Positions 1 through 8,411 of a stretch of 64,000 nt of DNA are shown piece by piece. Source of the DNA: Methylophilaceae bacterium (GTDB lineage Bacteria; Pseudomonadota; Gammaproteobacteria; Burkholderiales; Methylophilaceae); the NCBI GenBank assembly GCA_016778465.1, contig JADHPM010000005.1:17762-81761 (forward strand). The letters are read 5' to 3'. The notes below the pieces were generated by a model that was not told the origin of the DNA, ran no database searches, and was given only the letters and a program-made list of their open reading frames with translations. Made by a program: the position numbers and the translations under genes. Each line of letters begins with the position of its first letter. Within the stretch, counting starts at the first letter, position 1.

Positions 1-647
1 TCATTCATTGCATGAGCGTATTCTTCAACCTGAAAATATACAAAGATGAAACCAAGGGCAACCGTTAAGAACAACCAAAGTACTAACTTTTGACGATTAC
101 CAGCCTTTAATGCCCAATGCGCCAAAGTAACTGTTACTCCACTTGCAAGTAATAATGCAGTATTCAGAGCGGGTATACCCCAAGCAGGGATGACATCCTT
201 ATACTCAGTAAACTTCGATGGGTCAGGCATAACGCTTAAGGGCCAAGATGCTTGAAATGAATCCCACAAAAATTGATGTGTACCATTATGGCCACCGTGA
301 CCTTCACCACCTAGCCAAGGGATCGAGAACATTCTTGCGTAAAATAAAGCGCCAAAAAAAGCAGCAAAGAACATGACCTCTGAAAATATAAACCACCCCA
401 TACCCATTCTAAAACTGGTATCAACCTGCTTACTGTACTTTCCAGAAGTAGATTCGTTGATTACATCATTGAACCAGCCCACAAACATATAAACAACTGC
501 TGCAGCACCAATAAGTAAGACATAATTGGCATTTGGGTTGTCATTGAATAACATCCCTCCGCCAATGAATGTTGTAAATAAAGCTAATGATCCTACGAGT
601 GGCCATTTACTGCTATGAGGGACATAGTAAATGTCTTTACTAGCCAT
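1..647 (-). CDS. coxC: Cytochrome c oxidase subunit III (3' end cut by window)
   Basis: Core membrane subunit III of the haem-copper oxidase; it stabilises subunit I and lines the oxygen path. The frame is open from the ATG at 645-647 (complement) to the window edge, about 215 residues, so roughly the last 70 residues of a typical betaproteobacterial subunit III are missing. Visible family signs are the N-terminal MASKDIYYVPHSSKWP, a long hydrophobic series of helices, and the FAAFFGALFYARMF and HGGHNGT stretches. It is the last visible gene of the cox operon, 26 bases after ctaG, with an AG-rich ribosome site (AAAGGGAGAAATT) ahead of the ATG. Confidence 0.95.
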   Translation of the reverse strand, partial: MASKDIYYVPHSSKWPLVGSLALFTTFIGGGMLFNDNPNANYVLLIGAAAVVYMFVGWFNDVINESTSGKYSKQVDTSFRMGMGWFIFSEVMFFAAFFGALFYARMFSIPWLGGEGHGGHNGTHQFLWDSFQASWPLSVMPDPSKFTEYKDVIPAWGIPALNTALLLASGVTVTLAHWALKAGNRQKLVLWLFLTVALGFIFVYFQVEEYAHAMN

Positions 648-673
648 AATTTCTCCCTTTCTTAAATTTTAAA

Positions 674-1207
674 TTATGATTTATCTGGTTTGGCCCTAAA
701 AAACGTGTAGGACAGAGTTAATAAATCAACATTTTCAGGTAGGTCTTTATCTACCTCAAACCGAACGACCATCTCTTTAGTCTCACCAGCTTCCAGTAGC
801 TGATTTACAAAACAAAAACACTCAGATTTCTTAAAATATAACGACCCTTCACCCGGCATAACGCTTGGTATCGCTTGCCCAATTACATCACCGTTATACA
901 TATTCTCAACGGTGTAAACCGCTTCATAGAATTTTCCCAACTGAACATGCATAGTTGTTTGTTTTGCTTTCATCCTCCAAGGCAAATCACCATTTATATT
1001 GGAGTCAAATTGTACCCTTACAATTCTGTCAGAGGCTATGTTTTCTTTCTCATTTTCAGTAACTACGTTTACCGTTCGACCATTTAACCCTGTAATCTCG
1101 CAAAAAACATCATAAAGGGGAACCATAGCGTAACCGAAACCAAACATTAACAATGTCACAAAAAACAACATCAAGGTTGTTTTTTTTATTTTTGTTTTTT
1201 CACTCAT
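674..1207 (-). CDS. ctaG: Cytochrome c oxidase assembly protein CtaG (Cox11), copper chaperone
   Basis: Cox11/CtaG delivers copper to the CuB site of oxidase subunit I. It is anchored by one N-terminal helix (about residues 10-31), with the beta-sandwich domain in the periplasm. The copper-binding CFCF motif is at residues 130-133, and Cys36 follows the membrane helix. The 177-residue length is normal. Its ATG overlaps the stop of the small upstream gene by one base (TAATG), suggesting coupled translation. A DUF2970-type small gene, common before coxC in related bacteria, is absent here. Confidence 0.95.
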   Translation of the reverse strand: MSEKTKIKKTTLMLFFVTLLMFGFGYAMVPLYDVFCEITGLNGRTVNVVTENEKENIASDRIVRVQFDSNINGDLPWRMKAKQTTMHVQLGKFYEAVYTVENMYNGDVIGQAIPSVMPGEGSLYFKKSECFCFVNQLLEAGETKEMVVRFEVDKDLPENVDLLTLSYTFFRAKPDKS

Positions 1208-1320
1208 TAAACGCTATGCATTAAAACAAATCCAAGATAAAAGGCGCCAGCAACTACCCCTAAAAAAATTGCAAGGCGCTTATTCTTTTTACCAAGTTCG
1301 CTCTTCGAAAATTTAGCCAC
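1207..1320 (-). CDS. Cytochrome oxidase small assembly protein (37 aa, one membrane helix)
   Basis: A short reading frame fills the gap between coxA and ctaG. It starts at GTG (complement of 1318-1320) or the in-frame TTG just before it, and ends in a TAA that overlaps the ctaG ATG. The product is about 37 residues: a lysine/arginine-rich N-terminus (KFSKSELGKKNKR) followed by one hydrophobic helix (LAIFLGVVAGAFYLGFVLM). Position, size and topology match the small oxidase assembly protein of betaproteobacterial cox operons. The precise molecular role of that family is not known to me. Ribosome-site evidence is weak because the start lies at the coxA stop. Confidence 0.75.
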   Translation of the reverse strand: MAKFSKSELGKKNKRLAIFLGVVAGAFYLGFVLMHSV

Positions 1321-1324
1321 CAAA

Positions 1325-2908
1325 TTACATCTCAAGCATTTGTTTGGTTAATTTTGGTGGAGTTTCAAATGTATGGTGAGGTGCAGGTGATGGGACGTAC
1401 CATTCAAGACCCCTAGCTCCCTCCCAAGCTTTATCTTTTGCTTTTTTTCCACCTAGGGCACACTTAATTACGATATAGACAAACAATAGCTGTGTTAAAC
1501 CGTAAGCGAAACCACCGATGCTTGAAATCATATTAAAATCGGCAAACTGAATATTGTAATCTGGAATCCTCCTTGGCATACCAGCTAATCCAAGGAAATG
1601 TTGCGGGAAGAAAAGCACATTTGCTGCGATGGTTGATAACCAGAAATGAATCTTACCCAGTTTTTCATCGTACATGTAGCCTGTCCACTTCGGAAGCCAA
1701 TAATAAACCGCGGACATAAGAGCAAAAACTGCACCAGTAAGCAATACATAATGGAAATGCGCTACAACAAAGTAAGTATCATGATATTGGAAGTCAACCG
1801 GGGCCATGCCGAGCATTAAACCTGAGAAGCCTCCAATTGTGAAAAGTATCACAAACGCAATAGCAAATAACATAGGTGTCTCAAAGGTCATTGCACCGCG
1901 CCACATAGTAGCCATCCAGTTAAATACTTTCACGCCTGTTGGGACAGCAATCAGCATAGTTGCATACATGAAAAAGAGTTCACCTTTGAGCGGCATACCT
2001 ACTGTGAACATATGGTGAGCCCAAACAACAAAAGATAAAATCGCGATAGATGCTGTTGCGTAAACCATTGACGCATATCCAAATAGCGGCTTCCTTGAAA
2101 ATGCAGGGATAACTTGTGAAATAATACCGAAAGCTGGTAGAGCAAGGATATACACTTCAGGGTGTCCAAAGAACCAGAAAATATGTTGGAACATGACAGG
2201 ATCACCACCACCGGCAGCGTCAAAAAAACTTGTTCCAAAGTATTTGTCGGTCAAAAGCATGGTCACCGCACCTGCAAGAACTGGAAGGGCAGCGATTAAG
2301 AGGAAAGAGGTTATAACCCAAGTCCAGACAAATAAAGGCATTTGCATTAATGACATACCTGGAGCGCGCATATTAAATACTGTCGCAATAATATTAATAG
2401 CACCCATGATAGAAGAAATGCCAAGAAAGTGGATCGCAAATATTAAGAAGGGGAAAGCATCGCCCGTTTGCAGTACAAGAGGTGGGTACATTGTCCATCC
2501 ACCTGCAGGTCCTCCACCTTCCATGAATAAGGTACTAATAAGCAAGGCAAAACCAAAAGGCAGGATCCAGAAGCTCATATTATTCATTCTAGGTAGCGCC
2601 ATATCGGGCGCGCCAATCATCAAGGGAATCATCCAGTTTGCAAGTCCGACCCCTGCTGGCATCACCGCACCAAAAATCATAATTAGAGCATGTACTGTAA
2701 CCATTGAGTTATAAAATTGTGGGTCAACGAACTGAAGTCCGGGCTGGAATAACTCAGCACGAATAATCATAGCCATTGCACCCCCAACAAAAAACATGGT
2801 TAGCGCAAATATGAGATAGAGGGTCCCAATGTCTTTATGGTTTGTCGAATAAATCCACCTTTTTAAACCTGATGGTGCATGATCATGATCGTGTGCAAGT
2901 GTACTCAT
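1325..2908 (-). CDS. coxA: Cytochrome c oxidase subunit I (aa3 family)
   Basis: Catalytic subunit that reduces oxygen to water and pumps protons. It has 527 residues and twelve hydrophobic segments. Ligands are visible: His73 for low-spin haem; HPEVY at 249-253, with the His-Tyr cross-link and the proton-channel Glu of the A1 subtype; the CuB His pair at 298-299; and the haem ligands His384 and His386. Length and motifs are complete. It lies 26 bases after coxB and directly before the small assembly gene and ctaG. A histidine/aspartate-rich N-terminus (HDHDHA) is common in this subunit. Confidence 0.98.
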   Translation of the reverse strand: MSTLAHDHDHAPSGLKRWIYSTNHKDIGTLYLIFALTMFFVGGAMAMIIRAELFQPGLQFVDPQFYNSMVTVHALIMIFGAVMPAGVGLANWMIPLMIGAPDMALPRMNNMSFWILPFGFALLISTLFMEGGGPAGGWTMYPPLVLQTGDAFPFLIFAIHFLGISSIMGAINIIATVFNMRAPGMSLMQMPLFVWTWVITSFLLIAALPVLAGAVTMLLTDKYFGTSFFDAAGGGDPVMFQHIFWFFGHPEVYILALPAFGIISQVIPAFSRKPLFGYASMVYATASIAILSFVVWAHHMFTVGMPLKGELFFMYATMLIAVPTGVKVFNWMATMWRGAMTFETPMLFAIAFVILFTIGGFSGLMLGMAPVDFQYHDTYFVVAHFHYVLLTGAVFALMSAVYYWLPKWTGYMYDEKLGKIHFWLSTIAANVLFFPQHFLGLAGMPRRIPDYNIQFADFNMISSIGGFAYGLTQLLFVYIVIKCALGGKKAKDKAWEGARGLEWYVPSPAPHHTFETPPKLTKQMLEM

Positions 2909-2934
2909 AAATAAATCCTAAATTTAAATTAAAG

Positions 2935-4068
2935 TTATTTTTTATTTCTAGCTTCGGAAACCTCTTTGGCTTGAACAATATCCCCAGTGTCATTTCCCCA
3001 AGCATTTCTCTCGTATGTTGTTACAGCTGCTATATCTACGTCAGAAAGCTGCTCGCCAAAGGCAGGCATCAAGTTCTTACCATAAATAATCCTATGGATG
3101 TGGCCAAGTCTTTGATCAGGCTCAATTGCGACAGCACTTCCAGCTAAGGCTGGAAAAACCCCTGGCACTCCTTCACCATTCGCCTGATGGCAAGCCAAAC
3201 ACTGGGCCTTATAGACCGCCTCGCCTTTTGTCATTAATTCTTCCATAGTCAATACCATATCAGCGGTATTTTTCTTTGCTTCAGCTTCTTGTTTTTTTTC
3301 CGCAACCCATATGCGATACTCATCCATCGGAACGGCTTTAACAACAATCGGCATATAGCCATGTCCCTTACCACAAATCTCTGCACATTGACCACGATAT
3401 GTACCGGGCTTATCGATCACTGCCCAATTATCATTGATGAAACCCGGAATAGCATCACGTTTCCAACCAAGGTCTGGAACCCACCAAGCATGGATAACAT
3501 CTTGAGCTGTTGTAAGAATTCGTATTTTAGTATTTGTAGGGAGAACAATTGGCTCATCAACATCCAATAGATAGTTTTCATTTTCCATGGGATTTAGGCC
3601 AGAATTAAGCTGTGATACCTCAGTACTTTTTGTATCAAGAACACTGAAAATTGTTAGATCATCATCAATGTAGTCATACTTCCATTTCCACTGATAACCG
3701 GTAGCCTTCACTGTAATTTGAGATCCTGACGTATCTTCCATATCAATAAGTAGTTTAGTAGCTGGAACTGCGAGAGCAATAATAATCGCTAAGGGTATGG
3801 CGGTCCAAATAACCTCAACGGTAGTACTGTGAGAAAACTTAGCAGGTTTAACTCCCTTAGATTTTCTATGATGGAAAATTGACCAAAACATGATTCCAAA
3901 AACGACGATACCTATAACTGTAACAACCCAAAGAGTAAGCATGTGCAAGTCATAAACTCTTTGACTAATTTGAGTGACGCCCTCACGCATGTTTAATCCC
4001 CATTCCGCAAATGCAGTTAACGGAAACAGAGCAAGAATGCTTAAAAACTTAATAAAAAATGTTTTCAA
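2935..4068 (-). CDS. coxB: Cytochrome c oxidase subunit II with fused C-terminal cytochrome c domain
   Basis: Electron entry subunit. Residues 1-22 form a signal peptide, followed by two membrane helices (about 40-64 and 85-103) and a periplasmic cupredoxin domain with CuA ligands His193, Cys228, Cys232, His236 and Met239. The last 100 residues carry a class I cytochrome c domain with CLACH (Cys290, Cys293, His294) and probable axial Met334. This is the caa3-like arrangement, with a covalently attached electron donor. The start is TTG (complement of 4066-4068), preceded by AAAGG eight bases upstream; no ATG lies near the signal peptide. First gene of the cox operon. Confidence 0.96.
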   Translation of the reverse strand: MKTFFIKFLSILALFPLTAFAEWGLNMREGVTQISQRVYDLHMLTLWVVTVIGIVVFGIMFWSIFHHRKSKGVKPAKFSHSTTVEVIWTAIPLAIIIALAVPATKLLIDMEDTSGSQITVKATGYQWKWKYDYIDDDLTIFSVLDTKSTEVSQLNSGLNPMENENYLLDVDEPIVLPTNTKIRILTTAQDVIHAWWVPDLGWKRDAIPGFINDNWAVIDKPGTYRGQCAEICGKGHGYMPIVVKAVPMDEYRIWVAEKKQEAEAKKNTADMVLTMEELMTKGEAVYKAQCLACHQANGEGVPGVFPALAGSAVAIEPDQRLGHIHRIIYGKNLMPAFGEQLSDVDIAAVTTYERNAWGNDTGDIVQAKEVSEARNKK

Positions 4069-4143
4069 TTTTAATACCTTTCGTTAATTTACTCATTGGA
4101 CCAAATCTTGCGTGATGGTATCAGGAGCTTACGATAAATTCAA

Positions 4144-4178
4144 ATTATAATGACCATTAATGTAACAATTTTGTAACA
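4144..4178 (-). promoter_or_regulatory. Candidate cox operon promoter with 11-bp direct-repeat operator
   Basis: On the minus strand two copies of TGTTACA (4178-4172 and 4167-4161) are spaced exactly 11 bases, one helical turn. Eleven bases later comes TATAAT (4149-4144), and no recognisable -35 box is present. Seven-base direct repeats with a 4-base AT spacer in place of the -35 box is the geometry of PhoB/OmpR-family activator sites. The regulator is not identifiable from this window. The predicted leader before coxB is about 70 nt. Confidence 0.5.
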
Positions 4179-4179
4179 T

Positions 4180-4656
4180 CTAGACAAGCCTTATTTGCAA
4201 AGTTTTTAGTAAGTTTAATAATTTTTTTCTATCCTCTTCATTAACCCATTGCCCAACAATAATTTTTTTTCCTTTTTCATGAATCGATAACACTGATGGT
4301 TGCGTTTTGGTCGCCCTCTTAAAACCAAAATAGGTCCAATCACGAATAAATTTTTTAGTTTTGATATTTTTTCTTTTCACCTCAGAAAATGTTATCTCAT
4401 CGTTAGTAATAATTAATTCCTCATAGTACGAACTTTTTAATGCACTAATGTATAGAGCATAGCCGAGTACAAAAAGTTCTATTCCGTAAAAAGGAATGGC
4501 CAAATACAAATTAATATACGTCAAGATTAAGGCGATCAAAAAAATAAAGCCCGCAAAAAAAAGAAAAATTTTTTTTAAGAGGGGCCAAGGCATCGCGGGA
4601 TTTGGTCGAATAATAATTCGCAATGAATTTTTATCAATTTGTTTTTGTTCAATCAT
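4180..4656 (-). CDS. DUF2244 family integral membrane protein
   Basis: 158 residues with two adjacent hydrophobic segments (about 28-48 and 51-70), then a soluble C-terminal domain with the family's pattern (SYYEELIITNDEITF, FIRDWTYFGF, IVGQWVNEEDRKKL). DUF2244 proteins are commonly encoded beside cytochrome oxidase genes in Alpha- and Betaproteobacteria, as here just upstream of the cox operon, but no biochemical role is established. The stop codon abuts the candidate cox operator, so the two units are separated by only about 110 bases. Confidence 0.8.
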   Translation of the reverse strand: MIEQKQIDKNSLRIIIRPNPAMPWPLLKKIFLFFAGFIFLIALILTYINLYLAIPFYGIELFVLGYALYISALKSSYYEELIITNDEITFSEVKRKNIKTKKFIRDWTYFGFKRATKTQPSVLSIHEKGKKIIVGQWVNEEDRKKLLNLLKTLQIRLV

Positions 4657-4666
4657 TATATAATTA

Positions 4667-4753
4667 TGGTGCCGAGAGAGAGAATCGAACTCTCACGCTG
4701 TTACCAGCGCGGGATTTTGAATCCCGTGCGTCTACCAATTCCGCCATCCCGGC
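4667..4753 (-). tRNA. tRNA-Leu (anticodon CAA)
   Basis: An 87-nt cloverleaf on the minus strand including the encoded CCA (4667-4669). The acceptor stem GCCGGGA pairs with TCTCGGC, with one G-U pair. The anticodon stem CGGGA/TCCCG encloses the loop TTCAAAA, giving anticodon CAA (codon UUG). A long variable arm (GCTGGTAACAGC) fits class II tRNA-Leu, and the T arm contains GTTCGATTC. It is a lone tRNA gene between the DUF2244 gene and the divergently oriented queA. Confidence 0.95.
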
Positions 4754-4792
4754 ATGATCAATGGTGGCTAATTTTACCTGAAAATAAAATCG

Positions 4793-5833
4793 ATGAATAT
4801 TGAAGACTTTAATTATACGTTACCTGAAAATTTAATTGCACAAAATCCCTCTCGGAAAAGGGGAGATAGTAAACTTTTGTCCATAAATCCTGAAACTAAT
4901 TCAATAAATAATCTGAATTTTAAAGATTTATTTAATTTAATTAATAAAGATGATTTGCTAATTTTTAACGATACAAAAGTTATCAAGGCAAGACTTTTTG
5001 GGGAAAAACTAACTGGAGGTAAAGTTGAAATTTTAGTTGAACGCATCATTGACGAAAAAAATGCATTGGCTCTAATTAAAACATCCAAAAAAATAAATAC
5101 CAGCTTAACAATTAAAACCTCTAAAAATAGACTCATCGAGATTTTTGCTCGGGATGAAAATCTTTTTAGAATAAAAATTGAAGATGGGGATTTTTATTCT
5201 TTACTCGACAACGAGGGGCATGTGCCTCTGCCACCTTATATTAAGCGTAAGGATAAAAAAGTAGACGAAGATCGTTATCAAACTATTTTTGCAAAAGAAA
5301 GGGGTGCCGTTGCTGCCCCAACCGCTGGATTACATTTTTCACAAGAGGACTTTAATAGGCTCAAGGAAAAAAAAATAAATTACGGCTTTATTACGTTACA
5401 TGTTGGATCAGGAACGTTTCAACCCGTTAAAGTTACCAACATTAATGATCATAAAATGCATAAAGAAATTTATCACATTCCAATTGCTACAAAACAACTT
5501 ATCGATGAAACAAGGGTCAAAGGTGGCAGGGTTATAGCTATTGGCACCACCGTTTTGCGCGCTCTTGAGAGCGCTTATCAAAATGCTGTGGTCCCTAACA
5601 ACTTTCAAGAGACTGACATCTTTATAAAGCCAGGCTATAAATTTAAAATTGTTGATGCTTTATTCACAAACTTTCACCTTCCTAAAAGTACACTATTAAT
5701 GCTAGTATCTGCACTCGCAGGTAAAGATTTCATTATGAAGTCATATCATGAAGCAATAAAAAATAAATATCATTTCTTTAGCTATGGCGATGCAATGTTT
5801 ATTGAACAAAAAGCTAAAAATAATGACCTATAA
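4793..5833 (+). CDS. queA: S-adenosylmethionine:tRNA ribosyltransferase-isomerase
   Basis: QueA transfers and isomerises the ribosyl moiety of SAM onto 7-aminomethyl-7-deazaguanine in tRNA, the penultimate step to queuosine. It has 346 residues, normal length. Family signatures run from the N-terminal YTLPENLIAQNPSRKRGDSKLL, through DDLLIFNDTKVIKARLFG, GHVPLPPYIKR and AAPTAGLHF, to FHLPKSTLLMLVSA near the end. No Shine-Dalgarno is evident in the 40 bases before the ATG. The next gene starts 11 bases after its stop and is probably co-transcribed. Confidence 0.96.
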   Translation: MNIEDFNYTLPENLIAQNPSRKRGDSKLLSINPETNSINNLNFKDLFNLINKDDLLIFNDTKVIKARLFGEKLTGGKVEILVERIIDEKNALALIKTSKKINTSLTIKTSKNRLIEIFARDENLFRIKIEDGDFYSLLDNEGHVPLPPYIKRKDKKVDEDRYQTIFAKERGAVAAPTAGLHFSQEDFNRLKEKKINYGFITLHVGSGTFQPVKVTNINDHKMHKEIYHIPIATKQLIDETRVKGGRVIAIGTTVLRALESAYQNAVVPNNFQETDIFIKPGYKFKIVDALFTNFHLPKSTLLMLVSALAGKDFIMKSYHEAIKNKYHFFSYGDAMFIEQKAKNNDL

Positions 5834-5844
5834 AAATAAATTGG

Positions 5845-6726
5845 ATGAAATTTCAAATGATTAAAAAAATAATTCTAACCATTTATTTAAGCAGCTTACC
5901 TTTAATGGTCTTCTCAGAAATACTGCCAGATGCGGAACTTGCATTTAAAATCGAGTTAAAAAAAGAACCTACTTCTCGTCCTCAGACAGTTGCTTATTTA
6001 CCCGTTGAAAAAAAATATTATATTGCTGATGGCGGTCTTGCACCGATGGGATCAGCATATGAAGCTCCAATTTCGAAATCCCTTATTCATACCTATGATG
6101 AGAATGGCAATTATTTAAAATCAACTCGCGCAGGTTTTGATAATCGTTCAATTTATTTCAACTCAAAAACATCAACCTTAGAGACCATCACATACAATGT
6201 TTCAAGTGAGGCAGGGTTTGGCCCAATGACGGGAATATTTTCCTTAGAACTCGACGATAACGGCCTACCCACGGGAAAATCAGATGACATTGCAAACTTT
6301 ATTCCTGCATTTGGCAGCGCATCAACTATGCCTGTTTATGATGCAAAACTGAATGTTTATTACGCCAAACAAGAAAAAACAAATAAGGTTTTTGTCGTTA
6401 GTCTTGAGGACAGGCAATTGAAAAAAGAAATATTGCTAGATTTTAATACGCCCGATGTCGAACACCATGATGTTGCGGCGAGCTTTATTGCCTACACCGA
6501 AATCAAAGGCGAAGAGTTCATCCTTCTTGATATCGATCACAAGCGTTTTCTGATTTATGATTTGGATGGAAAATATGTCGGAGCCAGTTCACTCCCCAAA
6601 CACTTAAAAATAAGATCCAAGAATCATTTTAATGGGTTAGGTTACACCGTTAATGGTTATTACTTTCTCTACATAGATTCAGAGGGTGAATTTGGCACTT
6701 ATCATGCCTATAAAGTGCTTAACTAG
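5845..6726 (+). CDS. Secreted protein of unknown function, beta-propeller-like
   Basis: I do not recognise this family. The 293 residues begin with a signal peptide (about residues 1-25, cleavage likely after VFS). The rest is soluble and rich in short beta-strand-like stretches with recurring aromatic and Asp/Gly turn patterns ([47 protein letters not shown]). These resemble blades of a six-bladed propeller of the SMP-30/NHL/royal-jelly type. No cysteine or catalytic motif stands out. It follows queA by 11 bases; its 3' end overlaps the convergent proS by 8 bases. Confidence 0.7.
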   Translation: MKFQMIKKIILTIYLSSLPLMVFSEILPDAELAFKIELKKEPTSRPQTVAYLPVEKKYYIADGGLAPMGSAYEAPISKSLIHTYDENGNYLKSTRAGFDNRSIYFNSKTSTLETITYNVSSEAGFGPMTGIFSLELDDNGLPTGKSDDIANFIPAFGSASTMPVYDAKLNVYYAKQEKTNKVFVVSLEDRQLKKEILLDFNTPDVEHHDVAASFIAYTEIKGEEFILLDIDHKRFLIYDLDGKYVGASSLPKHLKIRSKNHFNGLGYTVNGYYFLYIDSEGEFGTYHAYKVLN

Positions 6727-7951
6727 CCAATGCTTTTAAAAGTTTAGCTTTATCAAAGATTTGGCTTTTGCTTTGAGAGCGGGCCTTATATTCATAACTG
6801 CTCTCTTTTACAAGCTTTTCACTTATCGTGATTCGATGCGGAATCCCTAAAAGGTCTGCCTCACTAAACATGACCCCCGGCCTCAAGCCGCGGTCGTCTA
6901 AGATGACGTCAAAACCCAAATTAGTTAGTTCCTCATACAAATCGTTACTTATCATTTTGATCTCGACATTTTTATCCATACCTATTGGCGTGATAATTAC
7001 CTCAAATGGGGCAATAGATTTTGGTAGAATCATTCCATCAGCATCGTAATTTTGTTCAATGGCTGCAGCAATAATTCTTGAGACGCCAATACCATAACAG
7101 CCCATAATCATTGGTCTTGATTCTCCCTCTTGATCTATAAATTCGGCACTCATTGCCTCAGAGTACTTTGACCCTAGTTGAAAAATATGACCTACCTCAA
7201 TACCACGACAGGTTTTAAGTTGCTGTTTGTTGGGATGATCCTTTGCAACTTCAATGTTAGCAGCGAAGTCACTATTTTCATCATAAACAATTTCATCTTC
7301 CCCAGACTCTGCAAGCACGTGAAATTCATGTGAGCCATCGCCACCAATTGCTCCGTTATCTGCCTGAACAGCACGATAATTTAAGCCGATACGATCAAAA
7401 ATTTTTTTATAAGTGTCATACATTTTTTGGTAGGTTTCCTTGAGTGACTCCAAATCACAATGAAACGAATAAGAATCTTTCATCACGAATTCTCGTGCAC
7501 GCATCACCCCAAAGCGAGGCCTTATCTCATCCCTAAATTTTGTTTGTATTTGATAAAAATTTACTGGCAATTGTTTATAGCTTTTTATTTCTTTTCTTAC
7601 AATATCAGTGATAACTTCCTCATGTGTTGGACCATAGCAAAATAGCCTATCGTGCCTATCAGAAATTTTTAACATTTGAGGGCCAAATACATCCCAACGA
7701 TTAGTTTCTTCCCATAATTCTTTTGGCTGTATGGCAGGCATTAATAATTCTAGTGCGCCAGCGTTATTCATTTCCTCACGAATAATAGTCTCTATCTTTT
7801 TTAGAACACGCAGTCCCAGCGGCATCCAAGAATACAATCCTGATCCAAGTCTCTTAATTAACCCAGCTCGAATCATCAGTTGATGACTTACTAATTCCGC
7901 CTCTTGAGGGGCCTCTTTCAGAGTTGATATATAGAATTGACTTGCTTTCAT
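6719..7951 (-). CDS. proS: Prolyl-tRNA synthetase lacking the INS editing domain
   Basis: Charges tRNA-Pro. Only 410 residues, against about 570 for the usual bacterial enzyme. Class II motif 1 ([11 protein letters not shown]), motif 2 ([22 protein letters not shown]) and motif 3 ([14 protein letters not shown]) are all present, as is the C-terminal anticodon domain ([12 protein letters not shown]). Between FAANIEVA (about 234) and [12 protein letters not shown] (about 249), where other proteobacterial enzymes carry the roughly 180-residue cis-editing INS domain, there are only about 12 residues. The frame is continuous, so this is a real short form. Convergent with the preceding gene; followed on its 5' side by the holD-like gene. 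Confidence 0.95.
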   Translation of the reverse strand: MKASQFYISTLKEAPQEAELVSHQLMIRAGLIKRLGSGLYSWMPLGLRVLKKIETIIREEMNNAGALELLMPAIQPKELWEETNRWDVFGPQMLKISDRHDRLFCYGPTHEEVITDIVRKEIKSYKQLPVNFYQIQTKFRDEIRPRFGVMRAREFVMKDSYSFHCDLESLKETYQKMYDTYKKIFDRIGLNYRAVQADNGAIGGDGSHEFHVLAESGEDEIVYDENSDFAANIEVAKDHPNKQQLKTCRGIEVGHIFQLGSKYSEAMSAEFIDQEGESRPMIMGCYGIGVSRIIAAAIEQNYDADGMILPKSIAPFEVIITPIGMDKNVEIKMISNDLYEELTNLGFDVILDDRGLRPGVMFSEADLLGIPHRITISEKLVKESSYEYKARSQSKSQIFDKAKLLKALAS

Positions 7952-7955
7952 AGAT

Positions 7956-8411
7956 TTAATTATCTTTTTTAATTAGTGTGAGAAATGAACGAATATCATG
8001 CCAGAATATTTTCTTTTTTCCAGCATCCTTGATCATATCACTTAAATTTATTGAGGAATTGAAGCAAGTTGCACTTGAAAAAATATTTTGAGTAGCCATT
8101 TCACCAAAACAAAATATAAAATCTGGCTCTTGAGTTTGCAATAAATTGTTCATTTGATCCGACGTTAAAATTTCAGTTGATGCTATTTGATCGGTAATTG
8201 AGTTTAAGTATTCAGCAATACTTTCAAATAATTTTTTTTCTTGCTCACCTTCATGAGAAGCCGAAGTTAAAAAGAAAATCTTTTTTTTAACGAAGGAAAA
8301 GTTTAAACAGTAGATGGGAGAATCTAATTCTTTTTTATCAATTTTTGGCAGCCAAATCGGGGTGAAGCCAAATTCAGCTAAAATACAATCCTGGCTTAAC
8401 TTCTCACTCAT
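7956..8411 (-). CDS. HolD-like protein (candidate DNA polymerase III psi subunit)
   Basis: A 151-residue divergent protein. Three cues suggest HolD, the psi subunit of the clamp-loader complex. The N-terminus ([15 protein letters not shown]) resembles the LGI..W pattern of psi. The centre has an alternating beta/alpha arrangement with a Gln/Leu-rich segment. The C-terminus ([18 protein letters not shown]) resembles the LxDLxxxxxxKxxLWxxI ending. Gene order supports it: it overlaps rimI by ATGA, as holD neighbours rimI in enterobacteria. Similarity is faint, and a uracil-DNA-glycosylase-like remnant or an unrelated protein cannot be excluded. Confidence 0.5.
   Translation of the reverse strand: MSEKLSQDCILAEFGFTPIWLPKIDKKELDSPIYCLNFSFVKKKIFFLTSASHEGEQEKKLFESIAEYLNSITDQIASTEILTSDQMNNLLQTQEPDFIFCFGEMATQNIFSSATCFNSSINLSDMIKDAGKKKIFWHDIRSFLTLIKKDN

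Noticed and set aside
7207..7252. Possible frameshift or assembly deletion in proS
   Set aside because: The frame is continuous, the junction falls exactly at the domain borders and the linker is of ordinary composition; treated as a true domain loss, though reads should confirm it.
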